Shown here piece by piece: positions 15,860 to 24,749 of a stretch of 49,022 bases of DNA; positions within the stretch are counted from its first letter, which is position 1, and the number at the start of each line of letters is the position of its first letter. The position numbers were made by a program, and so were the translations under genes. The DNA lies in NCBI GenBank assembly GCA_949902805.1, contig CATLDI010000005.1, positions 1-49,022 of the forward strand, in the 5' to 3' direction. The DNA is from an uncultured Clostridiaceae bacterium. GTDB taxonomy: Bacteria > Bacillota > Clostridia > TANB77 > CAG-508. The notes below the pieces were generated by a model that saw nothing but the letters and a program-made list of their open reading frames with translations, was not told the origin of the DNA and did not search any database.

Positions 15860-18800
15860 ATGAAAAAGGCTTTATTAAAAGATAGTTTGAAAGAAATTAG
15901 AAATACATATAAAAGGTTTATTTCCATTTTATTAATGGCTTTTTTAGGTGTGGGCTTTTTTGCGGGTATGAGAGCTGCAAGCCCTGATATGATATCTACT
16001 ATTGATAATTATTTTGATAAGCAAAATGTGTATGATATACAAGTTCTTTCTACTTTGGGGTTAACTAATGATGATATAGAAGCTATTAAACAAGTAGAAG
16101 GTGTACAAAAAGCTTATGGAGAATATAGTGAAGATGTTTTAATTAATTATGAGGATACTGAAATTGTAACTAAAGTATTAACAATAGATGATATAAATAA
16201 ACCCATATTAATAGAAGGAAGAATGCCTGAAAACAAAAGTGAATGCTTAGTGGAAAAAGCATTTTGTAGTAGAACAGGAAAGAAAATTGGCGATAACCTT
16301 ATTATTGAAGAAGCAAATGGTAGTATAATAAAGGAAAAAGAAGTTAACATTGTAGGAACAATGAATAGTCCACTATATGTTTCAAGGCAAAGAGATACTT
16401 CAAAATTAGGTTCTGGAATGGTAAGTTACAATATGTATTTACCAAAGGAAAGTTTTGATTCAGAAGTATATACAGTAATATATATTGAACTTGCAAATTC
16501 TAAGCAAATGGTAACAGACTCACAAGAATATAACGATTATGTGCAAGAAGTGACTACAAAAATAGAAGAAATAAAAGCACAAAGAGAAACTGCAAGATAT
16601 GATGAAGTAAAAGCCTTAGCACAGAAGGAGCTAGAAGAAGGAGAAGCAAAATTAGAAGAAGAAAAGGTTACAGCTGATAATAAACTAAAAGAAGCAGAAA
16701 ACGAAATTATAGAAGGAGAAAGAAAATTAAATAGTGCTGAAATTACTTTAAATAATAAAAGTAAAGAAGCGGAGCAAAAATTTAAGTTAGCAGAAGAAAA
16801 TATAAAAACAGCTAAGGCTAAAATTGAAGAAGAAGAGGAAAACTTTAAAACTCAGGAACAAAATGCTAATGCACAAATAGAAATTTTAAACAAACAAAAA
16901 CAAGGTTTGCAAATTAACTTACAAAGTATAAATACCAATATAGAAGAACTACAAACAAAGTTAGACAAAATAAATGAAAGCCTTAACAATAACAATTTAA
17001 CACAAGAAGAAATAGCGAACCTTCAAGCTCAAAAAGAAAATATAGAAAACACATTAATAAATATAAAAGCGCAAAAATCTGGGGTAGAGGCTGGTATATT
17101 AAATATAAATAACGGATTAGAGCAAATACAAAATGGAATAAAAGAAGGAAAAGAAAAATTAAACAATGCTAAAACTACACTAGAAAATAATGAAGAAGAA
17201 TTAAATAGAACAAAAGAATTAACAAATAAACAATTAGAAAGTGCAAAACAAGAAATAGATACCTCAAAAAAACAATTACAAGAAGGAAGAAAAACTTTTG
17301 AAATAAATAAGGCAGAATATGAAGAAAAAATAAAAGATGCAGAAAAAGAGTTGGCAGACGCAAAGCGAAAAATACAAGAAATAGAACATCCAACTTGGTA
17401 TATATTAGATAGAAATTCAAATTCAGGTTATAGTGGCTTTATGCAAGATACAAAAAGTATAGAAAATTTAGGAAGAGTATTTCCAATAGTATTTTTTGTT
17501 ATAGCAACACTTATTTCACTAACATCTATGACTAGAATGGTAGAAGAACAAAGGGTGCAAATAGGAACAATGAAAGCACTAGGATATAACAAAGCACAAA
17601 TTGCAAGCAAATATTTAGTATACTCTGGCTTAGCATGTTTAATAGGTGGAAGTATAGGAATGATAATAGGCTTTGAAACACTTCCAAGAATTATATGGAT
17701 GATGTACAGCATGATGTATGTAATACCAAACTTTATAGCAAGCTTTAATGTATATTTTGCTATACTAGGTTTAGGCTTAGCAAGTGTATGTATAATAGGA
17801 GCAAGCATATATACAGTTTTAAAAATAGTAGGAGACACACCAGCCCAGCTGATGAGACCAAAAGCTCCAAAGGCAGGAAAGCGAATATTATTAGAAAGAA
17901 TTCCTTTTATATGGAAACATTTAAGTTTTAGCAGAAAAGTAACAGTTCGTAATATATTTAGGTATAAAAAAAGAGTATTTATGACAATAGTAGGAATTGC
18001 AGGAAGTACAGCACTTATACTAACAGGCTTTGGAATAAAAGATGCAATTTCAGATATTCTAATAAAGCAATATGAAAATGTGTACAACTATGATATGCAA
18101 ATTAGTTTAAAAAGTGATTTGGAAGAAACAGATGTAGAGAATTTTATTAAAACTTTAGAAGAAAAAGAAGAAATTAATAAAATAGCAGAGGCTAATATGA
18201 CATCTGGAACATTAGTAAATGGCGAAAATGAAGAAGCGGTACAAATTATTATAGCAAAAGATGAAAAGATAAATGAATTAATACATTTGTCAGATAGGAA
18301 AACAAAAGAAGAGGTTCAGCTAGAAGAAGGAAAAATAGCTATAACAGATAAAGTGGCAGAATTGTTAGAAGTAAAAAAGGGAGATACTATAGTATTAAAA
18401 GATGCAGATGGCAAAGAAAATAGTGTAATAATTTCAGATATTGTAGAAAATTATATTTATCACTATGTATATATGCCTAAAAGCTTATATGAACAGCTAT
18501 ATGGAGAATATGATACAAATGTGTTATTTACACAAAATAATGTAGAAAATGAACAAGAAGAACTTGCAAGTAAGCTTCTAAAAGAATCAAATGTAAATAC
18601 AGTATCATTAAGTTCTAACATAGAAAATGTAATGGACGATATGATGAGAAACTTAAACTATGTTGTAGTTATACTAATAGTATCAGCAGGAATGCTAACA
18701 TTTGTAGTATTATACAACTTATCGAATATAAATATAAGTGAAAGAATAAGAGAACTTGCTAGCTTAAAAGTACTAGGTTTTTACGATAAAGAAGTATATG

Positions 18801-19054
18801 ACTATGTAACAAGAGAAACAGCAATATTAACTGCAATAGGAATAATATTTGGACTAATAGGAGGATATTTTTTAAGCATATTTATAGTAAAAACTTGTGA
18901 AATAAATGTTTTAAGGTTCGGACAAGAAATATCAGTACTAAGTTATATATATTCAGTAGCGATAACAGTAATATTTACAGTAATAGTAAATATAGTAACA
19001 TATTTTGCTTTGAAGAAGATTGATATGATAGAGAGTTTAAAAAGTATAGAGTAG
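15860..19054 (+). CDS. ABC transporter permease, FtsX family, with long coiled coil
   Basis: 1064 residues. One membrane helix lies near residues 20-38, then an extracellular domain containing a very long Glu/Lys/Asn-rich coiled coil (about 235-515), a first FtsX core (about 540-660, opening with FVIATLISLTSMTRMVEEQR), a helix near 710 and a second FtsX core at the C-terminus (LASLKVLGFYDKEVYDYV). This matches large DUF3533/FtsX-type permeases paired with MacB-like ATPases. Its ATPase is at 14124; the RAYT cassette sits between them. Only a GGGGA sequence at the REP edge can act as ribosome binding site. Confidence 0.9.
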   Translation: MKKALLKDSLKEIRNTYKRFISILLMAFLGVGFFAGMRAASPDMISTIDNYFDKQNVYDIQVLSTLGLTNDDIEAIKQVEGVQKAYGEYSEDVLINYEDTEIVTKVLTIDDINKPILIEGRMPENKSECLVEKAFCSRTGKKIGDNLIIEEANGSIIKEKEVNIVGTMNSPLYVSRQRDTSKLGSGMVSYNMYLPKESFDSEVYTVIYIELANSKQMVTDSQEYNDYVQEVTTKIEEIKAQRETARYDEVKALAQKELEEGEAKLEEEKVTADNKLKEAENEIIEGERKLNSAEITLNNKSKEAEQKFKLAEENIKTAKAKIEEEEENFKTQEQNANAQIEILNKQKQGLQINLQSINTNIEELQTKLDKINESLNNNNLTQEEIANLQAQKENIENTLINIKAQKSGVEAGILNINNGLEQIQNGIKEGKEKLNNAKTTLENNEEELNRTKELTNKQLESAKQEIDTSKKQLQEGRKTFEINKAEYEEKIKDAEKELADAKRKIQEIEHPTWYILDRNSNSGYSGFMQDTKSIENLGRVFPIVFFVIATLISLTSMTRMVEEQRVQIGTMKALGYNKAQIASKYLVYSGLACLIGGSIGMIIGFETLPRIIWMMYSMMYVIPNFIASFNVYFAILGLGLASVCIIGASIYTVLKIVGDTPAQLMRPKAPKAGKRILLERIPFIWKHLSFSRKVTVRNIFRYKKRVFMTIVGIAGSTALILTGFGIKDAISDILIKQYENVYNYDMQISLKSDLEETDVENFIKTLEEKEEINKIAEANMTSGTLVNGENEEAVQIIIAKDEKINELIHLSDRKTKEEVQLEEGKIAITDKVAELLEVKKGDTIVLKDADGKENSVIISDIVENYIYHYVYMPKSLYEQLYGEYDTNVLFTQNNVENEQEELASKLLKESNVNTVSLSSNIENVMDDMMRNLNYVVVILIVSAGMLTFVVLYNLSNINISERIRELASLKVLGFYDKEVYDYVTRETAILTAIGIIFGLIGGYFLSIFIVKTCEINVLRFGQEISVLSYIYSVAITVIFTVIVNIVTYFALKKIDMIESLKSIE

Positions 19055-19060
19055 AAATGT

Positions 19061-19102
19061 AAAAAGCAAGCAAAGATAATTGTAATATCTTCGCTTGCTT
19101 TT
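19061..19102 (+). terminator. Terminator of ABC permease
   Basis: AAAAGCAAGCAAAGAT and ATATCTTCGCTTGCTTTT pair around a short loop. The following gap up to 19305 holds a GTAGGGGCGATTAGCAATTG stretch reminiscent of a decayed REP, and no gene. Confidence 0.8.
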
Positions 19103-19305
19103 AGTTGAATAGGAAAAATTAGTTTGTAAAAGCACCATTTGCGGGAATACCTATACCACTGTGCCCTTTTATTATTATTTTAGAATGTAGGGGCGATTAG
19201 CAATTGCCTGCTCTTCGAAGAAATTTCTTAAAAAATATATTATTCGAATACTGGACATCCAAAGATTAATAAACTTTAATAAGAAAATTTAATTAGGAGG
19301 AAAGT

Positions 19306-20067
19306 ATGAAAGTAATAAAAATAAAAAAATCAAGCATAATAAAGTTCATTACATTAATATTATTCTTAGTTATAGTATCAACACTAACAACATCCTTTGG
19401 AATGCAACATTACTATAATTTAGATTTTACAACAGGGCTAGTGACTGCGTCTACTTTAAATGTAAGAAGTGGTCCAGGAACAAAATATCCAGTAATTGCG
19501 CAAGTAAAGAAAAATGAATATATACGTGTATTTGCTGGAGTAGGAAATTGGTATGTGGTGCAAGTAGAAGGAGATTATATAGGAGCAGTTAGTAAAGAAT
19601 ATGTAAAACCAATATATCCAAATTCAGGAGGTGGTTCATCATCTGGAAACACGGGTAGTTCTAACAATGGGTTAACTACAAATTTAATAGCAGATGAACA
19701 AGAAGTATTTAATTTAATAAATAAGCAAAGAACAAATAATGGTTTATTACCATTAAAAATAGATGCAGAAGCACAAAATGTAGCAAGAATAAAAGCGCAA
19801 GATATGGTAAACAATAACTATTTTTCACACAACTCGCCAACTTATGGTTCGCCTTTTGATATGTTAAAAAGTTTCAAAGTATCATATAAAACAGCTGGTG
19901 AAAATATAGCAGGAAACTCAAGCAACACCGCAGCCGTAAATGCTTGGATGAACTCATCAGGGCACAAAGCCAACATATTAAACAGCAGTTTTAACTACAC
20001 AGGAATAGGCGTAGTAAATGGCTCAAAATATGGGAAAATATATGTTCAAATATTTATAGGAAAATAA
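19306..20067 (+). CDS. Secreted SH3b-CAP domain protein (YkwD-like)
   Basis: 253 residues. An N-terminal hydrophobic signal/anchor (about 12-33, FITLILFLVIVSTLTTSFGM) is followed by a bacterial SH3 domain (about 43-100, LNVRSGPGTKYPVIAQVKKN), a Gly/Ser/Asn linker and a C-terminal CAP/SCP domain (about 130-252). CAP hallmarks are INKQR, NYFSHNSP, AGENIAG and NSSGHKANILN, with both conserved histidines and the Glu. Expected outside the cell, bound to peptidoglycan through SH3b. CAP proteins of this type are common in spore formers; the precise role is unknown. AGGAGG precedes the start. Confidence 0.92.
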   Translation: MKVIKIKKSSIIKFITLILFLVIVSTLTTSFGMQHYYNLDFTTGLVTASTLNVRSGPGTKYPVIAQVKKNEYIRVFAGVGNWYVVQVEGDYIGAVSKEYVKPIYPNSGGGSSSGNTGSSNNGLTTNLIADEQEVFNLINKQRTNNGLLPLKIDAEAQNVARIKAQDMVNNNYFSHNSPTYGSPFDMLKSFKVSYKTAGENIAGNSSNTAAVNAWMNSSGHKANILNSSFNYTGIGVVNGSKYGKIYVQIFIGK

Positions 20068-20162
20068 ATCAAACACCCCTCGTGCTACTCTATATTTTAT
20101 AGATACTACTATTCTAACATAAGGCTTCTATTTGAATAATAAAACAAGATTGCATAAAATTA

Positions 20163-20191
20163 TTGTTATTTCTTTAAAAATATGATACAAT
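20163..20191 (+). promoter_or_regulatory. Promoter of gene at 20298
   Basis: TTGTTA (20163-20168), 17 bases, TACAAT (20186-20191). A leader of about 100 bases follows, with a weak hairpin CTCCTATT...AGGAG. Confidence 0.6.
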
Positions 20192-20297
20192 ACTAACATA
20201 ATTGAATATTGAAAACTCCTATTTTAGCATAATGAGGAGCTACGAAAGTAACTAAAAACAGCAATGAAAATTAATATTTAAAGGAGGAACTTACAGT

Positions 20298-20951
20298 ATG
20301 GATGGAATTATTGTAGGAATAGCGATTGTTTTAAGTATAGTACAGTTCTTTGTATGCATATTTGTAGAACCCAAAATACCCATAAAATTAAAAGAAACTG
20401 ATACATTACAACGGATAAGAAAGAGAAAGAACGATTATTTGATATCAATACTTGTTATAGGTATATTTACAATGCTTCTCGCCTATTATGGAGTGAAAAA
20501 TCAAATTCCTATTTTGGGTATGATATTTGGGATTTTTCTTATATTTTTGCTTACTGGGGCACGTACAATATTTGACAGACTTGAAAAGAAAGAAAAGCTA
20601 CTTTTGGCAGATAATACTATACCTACCATAAGAGATGCATCAGTGAAAAATATTATTTTGAAAGATGAACAAATACGAAAAAGCATTATAATAGATAGTA
20701 TTGAAAAGATAAATCTTACGATTTACTTCAAGACAGGAGAAGAATACTTAGCTAAAATAAGAGAAGAGAGATTGATGCCTTTTATAGGAAATACATTTCA
20801 AAAAGAGATTTTGCAAAAAAATATTGAAAGTATAGAAGTAGAAGAGACAGAGAAAGATAAAGTAAAATTGAAGGTCAAAACAAAAACAGGAAACACTTTT
20901 CAAAAAGATATTGAAAAATGGGAATTACCGCAACACATTGAAATCGAATAG
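20298..20951 (+). CDS. Hypothetical membrane protein
   Basis: 217 residues. Three hydrophobic helices: residues 4-22, then 48-64 and 70-88. The C-terminal half is soluble and contains two related strands, TFQKEILQKN and TFQKDIEKWE, suggesting a small internal repeat. No family is recognised. AAGGAGGAAC precedes the start. One of the few in-frame CGG codons of the window is here (20412-20414, CAA CGG ATA) and is read through in the zero frame, since the protein continues normally on both sides. Confidence 0.7.
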   Translation: MDGIIVGIAIVLSIVQFFVCIFVEPKIPIKLKETDTLQRIRKRKNDYLISILVIGIFTMLLAYYGVKNQIPILGMIFGIFLIFLLTGARTIFDRLEKKEKLLLADNTIPTIRDASVKNIILKDEQIRKSIIIDSIEKINLTIYFKTGEEYLAKIREERLMPFIGNTFQKEILQKNIESIEVEETEKDKVKLKVKTKTGNTFQKDIEKWELPQHIEIE

Positions 20952-20953
20952 TC

Positions 20954-20995
20954 AAATAGGAACCTTACTTAAAAATTTAAGTAAGGTTCCTATTT
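20954..20995. terminator. Terminator
   Basis: A perfect 19-bp stem (AAATAGGAACCTTACTTAA with its complement), followed by TTTCTTTATT. Confidence 0.9.
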
Positions 20996-21093
20996 CTTTA
21001 TTCAAATATTTATGATATAATTCTAAAAAATAAGAGAAAACTATACTAGATATAATTACTTTGAATTTTTATAAAAATACTAGGAGGGAAAAT

Positions 21094-21768
21094 ATGCAAG
21101 AATTTGATTGGAAAAATAATGTGGATAATAGAGAGCAAAAGCAAAAATTAGCTAAAAGGATAGCAAAAAGAGTAAAAGATGGAGATATAATAGGTTTTGG
21201 CTCAGGAAGCACTTCATACTTAGCAGTAGAAGAAATTGCAAAAAGGGTACATGAAGAAAACTTAAAAATAAAAGCAATTCCAACATCAACTATAATAGAA
21301 GAAATATGTAAAAAACTAAAAATAGAAACAGTAAGCTTAAATGAAGCAAAGCCAGACTGGTGCTTTGATGGAGCAGATGAAGTAGACCCACATAACTGGC
21401 TAATTAAAGGGATGGGAGCTGCTCTATATAGAGAAAAAATGAATATAAAAGCATCAAAAGAAAACTATATATTAGTAGATAGTTCAAAATTTGTAGAAAA
21501 ACTAGGTCAAAATCATCCAGTGCCAGTGGAATGCAAAATAGATAAAATAGATGAAGTAAAAGAAGCCTTAGAAAATTTAGGGGCAAATAATGTAATAGTA
21601 AAAGAATCTAATGTAGGAAAAGGTATATTAATAACTGATAACGGAAATGCCTTATTATTTGCACAGTTTTCAAAAATAGAGGCAGATTTCGAAGAAAAAA
21701 TAAATGAAATAAGTGGAGTAGTAGAAAACGGACTTTTCATAGGATATGACTTAATTGTTATTAAATAA
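21094..21768 (+). CDS. rpiA: Ribose-5-phosphate isomerase A
   Basis: Interconverts ribose 5-phosphate and ribulose 5-phosphate in the pentose phosphate pathway. It is 224 residues from the ATG at 21094, which has AGGAGG at 21082-21087; the frame also opens at a TTG at 21061 but without a ribosome binding site. Motifs: GFGSGSTS (phosphate binding, about 36), DGADEVD (about 93, with catalytic Asp) and KGMGAALYREK, a slight variant of the usual KGGGGAL. An extended -10 (TGATATAAT, 21013-21021) may be its promoter. Confidence 0.95.
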   Translation: MQEFDWKNNVDNREQKQKLAKRIAKRVKDGDIIGFGSGSTSYLAVEEIAKRVHEENLKIKAIPTSTIIEEICKKLKIETVSLNEAKPDWCFDGADEVDPHNWLIKGMGAALYREKMNIKASKENYILVDSSKFVEKLGQNHPVPVECKIDKIDEVKEALENLGANNVIVKESNVGKGILITDNGNALLFAQFSKIEADFEEKINEISGVVENGLFIGYDLIVIK

Positions 21769-21842
21769 AATTATGAATTTAAATGCATAAAATATATTAA
21801 TAATATAAAAATATGAATTTGGGTGCACAAAATTCAAAGAAT

Positions 21843-21896
21843 AAACCTAATAATTTAAGCATAAAATAAATTAGCTTATATTATTAGTTTTTTTTT
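21843..21896 (+). terminator. Terminator of rpiA
   Basis: AAACCTAATAATTTAAGC pairs with GCTTATATTATTAGTTT and is followed by a run of nine T. Confidence 0.75.
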
Positions 21897-21951
21897 ATAT
21901 TCTTAGGAAAGTCATCCATGAAATGGTGAGTTTCTTTAGAAGATAATTATG

Positions 21952-22009
21952 CGGAGTTTAGAGTTTCTTAGTGACGTAAGGAACTTAGAAACTGTTAATT
22001 CCGTTTTTT
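21952..22009 (+). terminator. Long hairpin with T-tract upstream of deacetylase (attenuator?)
   Basis: CGGAGTTTAGAGTTTCTTAG pairs with AACTTAGAAACT...AATTCCG and ends in GTTTTTTATT. It comes after the rpiA terminator and only about 40 bases before the deacetylase start, so it could control entry into that gene. No known riboswitch consensus was recognised in the 50 bases upstream. Confidence 0.5.
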
Positions 22010-22049
22010 ATTGATAAAAAAGTTATGCATATCTAAGAGGAGGATTTTT

Positions 22050-22827
22050 ATGTTTATAGTTTTTAATAAAGAAAAAATAAACTCATACATAATTTTATTA
22101 AGTACAGTAGTCATACTATTTGGAATAGCATTTAGCGTAACTACAAAAGATGCAGTAGAAACAGCGGCAGCCACAAAAGAACTACCAATTTATAATGTAG
22201 CAACAGAGGAAAAGAAGGTTGCTTTTACTATGAACTGTGCATGGGAAGCAGATGATATTGATAGTATATTAGAAACACTTTCTAAACACAATGCAAAAAT
22301 TACATTTTTCATGGTAGGAGATTTCGTAAAAAAATACCCAGATGCTGTAAAGAAAGTGAATGAAGCTGGACATGAAATACGGAAATCATTCAGATGCACA
22401 TCCACATGTAAATAATTTGAGCCTAGAAAAGAATAGAGAACAAATATTAAATTGTAGTGAAAAAATAGAGAACATAACTGGAAAAAAAACAACCCTTTAT
22501 AGAGGTCCATATGGAGAATATAATGATACTGTTATAAATGCAGCGAAATCTCAAAACCATAATACTATACAGTGGAATTTGGATACATTAGACTATTCTG
22601 GTTTAACAGGAGAAGAAATGTGGAAAAGACTAGAAAGTAAATTGGTACCTGGAAGTATTATATTAAGTCATAATGGAACTAAACATACAGCTGATAGCCT
22701 AGATATGTTATTAACTAATATAGAAAATAAAGGTTTCAAAGTAGTAACAGTTTCAGAATTAATTTATAAAGAAAATTATTATATAGATGTGAATGGGACT
22801 CAGAGATTACAAACGGAAAGTAATTGA
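22050..22827 (+). CDS. Polysaccharide deacetylase (PdaB-like), frame broken at CGG
   Basis: Membrane-anchored NodB-family deacetylase. Start ATG at 22050 with AGGAGG; a signal anchor is at residues 12-30. Motifs are AWEADD (first Asp pair), GNHSDAHPH (metal His), RGPYGEY, NLDTLDY and ILSHNG. The zero frame runs into ATA CGG AAA at 22377-22385 and stops at 22413-22415; the conserved GHEI-GNHS continues only if the C at 22380 is skipped, giving GGA AAT CAT. With that +1 step the product is about 258 residues, full length, with no other defect. Either a +1 recoded gene or a recent pseudogene. Confidence 0.8.
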
Positions 22828-22835
22828 TAGAACAA

Positions 22836-23056
22836 GAAAGATTCGTTAGGAAAGATTTGGTGGTTGGGAAAGATTTGGTGGTTGGGAAAGATTTGGGACG
22901 AGGGAAAGATTTGGGACGCGTCTAAAAGTTTCCAAACATAGATAACTAGAAAATATTAAAAGTTATTTAATGTTTGGAAACTTTTAGACGCGTCCCAAAT
23001 CTTTCCCTCGTCCCAAATCTTTCCCAACCACCAAATCTCTCCTAACGAATCTTTCC
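22836..23056. repeat. Giant inverted repeat with internal tandem units
   Basis: The left arm (22836-22939) and right arm (22970-23056) pair almost perfectly. The only differences are one mismatch and one extra 18-bp unit (GGGAAAGATTTGGTGGTT) in the left arm. The arms contain repeated GGGAAAGATTTGG units, and the apical part is CGCGTCTAAAAGTTTCCAAA. The 30-base loop can itself form a small stem. There is no gene inside. RNA from either strand would form a rod of nearly 90 bp. Confidence 0.9.
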
Positions 23057-23126
23057 TTTTATCTTGAATAATGAATAATTAAAATGGCAATAATAACAAT
23101 ATATGTAAAAAAAGGGGAATGAAGTT

Positions 23127-23606
23127 ATGCCATTTATTGGGGTTATTGCGGATGAAAAAAGCGAGAATTTTATTAGAAGGCAAATAGTAGAAAAGCTAAA
23201 ATTAAGAGAAAGCTCTGTTCTATTTATAAAAGAGAAAAGCATTGAAAACATTAAAAATATAAAATTTGAAACTATAGTGATCGCTCGAAAATTTAAAAAT
23301 ATGGAAATGCTAAAGAAGATGCTAGTTAATACTAATTATTTAGTTGTAAATACGGATAGAATAAAGAGTATTGAAATGTTTAAGGAATATAATTTGAAAA
23401 TATATACTTTTGGTTTTAATTCTAAGGCAGTTGTTACAGCTTCTTCTGTTAGTGAGGATGGAGTTTTAATTTGTGTAGGGAAAGAGATTGAGAAAATTGG
23501 TGGAGGAATTGTTGAGCCACAAGAAATAAAGGTTAATACAGATGAAGAAGCGGAAAGTGTTATGGCAATGGCTTGCATTTTATTAATATATGGAGTTGGA
23601 ATTTGA
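23127..23606 (+). CDS. Conserved hypothetical protein, Mur ligase-like segment
   Basis: 159 residues with no signal or membrane helix. An N-terminal MPFIGVIADEKSENFIRRQI is followed by a central TNYLVVNTDR and then YTFGFNSKAVVTASSVSEDG, which resembles the central-domain segment of Mur ligases, but no ATP-binding P-loop is present. I recall similar short proteins only as uncharacterised. The gene ends in TGA, showing that TGA is a normal stop in this genome. A weak GGGGAATG-type site precedes the start. Confidence 0.6.
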   Translation: MPFIGVIADEKSENFIRRQIVEKLKLRESSVLFIKEKSIENIKNIKFETIVIARKFKNMEMLKKMLVNTNYLVVNTDRIKSIEMFKEYNLKIYTFGFNSKAVVTASSVSEDGVLICVGKEIEKIGGGIVEPQEIKVNTDEEAESVMAMACILLIYGVGI

Positions 23607-23731
23607 TTTTTATATATCAACTTACAAAGCTTACTCTATAATAGGTAGTAACTACTATACTTTTTAATATTTTAAAATCAAAATGAAAATGACATTTGAA
23701 ATAAAAAAATAAATAAATTTAACCTTTTATG

Positions 23732-23760
23732 TAGACAAACTCAAAAAAACGTAGTATAAT
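23732..23760 (+). promoter_or_regulatory. Promoter of SSB gene
   Basis: TAGACA (23732-23737), a 17-base spacer and TATAAT (23755-23760). Confidence 0.75.
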
Positions 23761-23847
23761 AGAATTTGTAAAGGAAAAATATTCTAAAAGAGGAACAATA
23801 TGAATAAAATACCAAGAGAGAAACAAAAGTAAGAGGAGGAAAATAAG

Positions 23848-24546
23848 TTGGATACAAATTATTCAGAGAATAATCAACTAGTATTAGTTGGAAAAGTAAC
23901 AAGCGAAAAAAGATTTAGTCATGAAATTTATGGAGAGAAGTTTTACATATTTGATTTAAGCGTACCACGTTTAAGTGGAAATGCAGATATTATACCAATA
24001 ACAATATCTGAAAGACTATTAATAGAAGAAAGTTTAGATGTAGGAAAAAACGTAATAATAGAAGGACAATTCAGATCATACAATAGTTATGAAAATGAAA
24101 GAAATAAATTAGTTCTTACAGTTTTTGCAAAAGAAATAAAATTTGCAAACGAAGAAGACGAAGAATTCAAACCAAGCAAAGAAAACGTATCAAATGAAGT
24201 AACATTAACAGGTTATATTTGCAAAAAACCAATATATAGGAAAACACCATTTGGTAGAGAAATAGCAGATTTATTACTAGCAGTAAACAGAGCATATAAT
24301 AAATCAGACTATATTCCATGTATAGCATGGGGAAGAAATGCAAGATTCTGTGAAAACGTACCAGTAGGAACAGAAGTAAGAATAGTAGGAAGAGTTCAAT
24401 CAAGACAATATGAGAAAAAATATGAAGATGGAACATCAGAAATAAAAGTAGCCTACGAAGTCTCAATAGCAAGCCTAGAAGTAATAGACGAAGCCGGAAA
24501 TACAGAAGAAGCAGAAGAACTACAAGAAAACAAAGAAGCTATATAA
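23848..24546 (+). CDS. Single-stranded DNA-binding protein with two OB folds
   Basis: 232 residues. Two successive OB-type domains: residues 8-95 (LVLVGKVTSEKRF...FDLSVPRLSG) and 112-215 (VTLTGYICKKPIYRKTPFGR...VGTEVRIVGRVQSR), then an acidic Glu-rich tail as in SSB proteins. The second domain looks like classical SSB; duplication is known in clostridial homologues. The start is TTG at 23848 behind a strong GAGGAGGA site. A stretch of the first domain (NERNKLVLTVFAKEIKFANE) recurs in the next gene. Confidence 0.85.
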   Translation: MDTNYSENNQLVLVGKVTSEKRFSHEIYGEKFYIFDLSVPRLSGNADIIPITISERLLIEESLDVGKNVIIEGQFRSYNSYENERNKLVLTVFAKEIKFANEEDEEFKPSKENVSNEVTLTGYICKKPIYRKTPFGREIADLLLAVNRAYNKSDYIPCIAWGRNARFCENVPVGTEVRIVGRVQSRQYEKKYEDGTSEIKVAYEVSIASLEVIDEAGNTEEAEELQENKEAI

Positions 24547-24560
24547 TTAGACTACAAATA

Positions 24561-24603
24561 AAAAGGTCCATGTGCTAACACTAGGTTGGTATGTGGGCTT
24601 TTA
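24561..24603 (+). terminator. Terminator after SSB gene
   Basis: AAGGTCCATGTGCTAAC and GTTGGTATGTGGGCTTTT pair with several G-T wobbles around ACTAG. Confidence 0.55.
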
Positions 24604-24620
24604 AACTAGCAAGGAAACTA

Positions 24621-24714
24621 GATTGGGGACGGTTCGTAATCGGAAACAAGATAGAATAGTTAAATAAGTGAAAAAACAAAAATAATCTGGATAGATTAGG
24701 AACTGTCCCCAATC
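24621..24714. repeat. Inverted repeat of GGGGACGGTTC type
   Basis: GATTGGGGACGGTTCGTAAT (24621-24640) and GATTAGGAACTGTCCCCAAT (24694-24713) are reverse complements with two mismatches over 21 bases. A third copy of the right arm follows the next gene (26170-26197), so the unknown gene at 24750 lies between direct copies. Confidence 0.75.
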
Positions 24715-24749
24715 GGAAGCCAAAAAAGAAAGTAATAAGAGGAGAAACA

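Noticed and set aside
22380-22382. CGG reassigned to another amino acid or to nothing in the zero frame
   Set aside because: Reading CGG as any residue leaves the downstream frame wrong at all five sites; only skipping one base restores the family sequence.
22836-23056. Possible CRISPR array
   Set aside because: The repeated GGGAAAGATTTGG units are contiguous and mirrored, without unique spacers of constant length, and there are no cas genes nearby.
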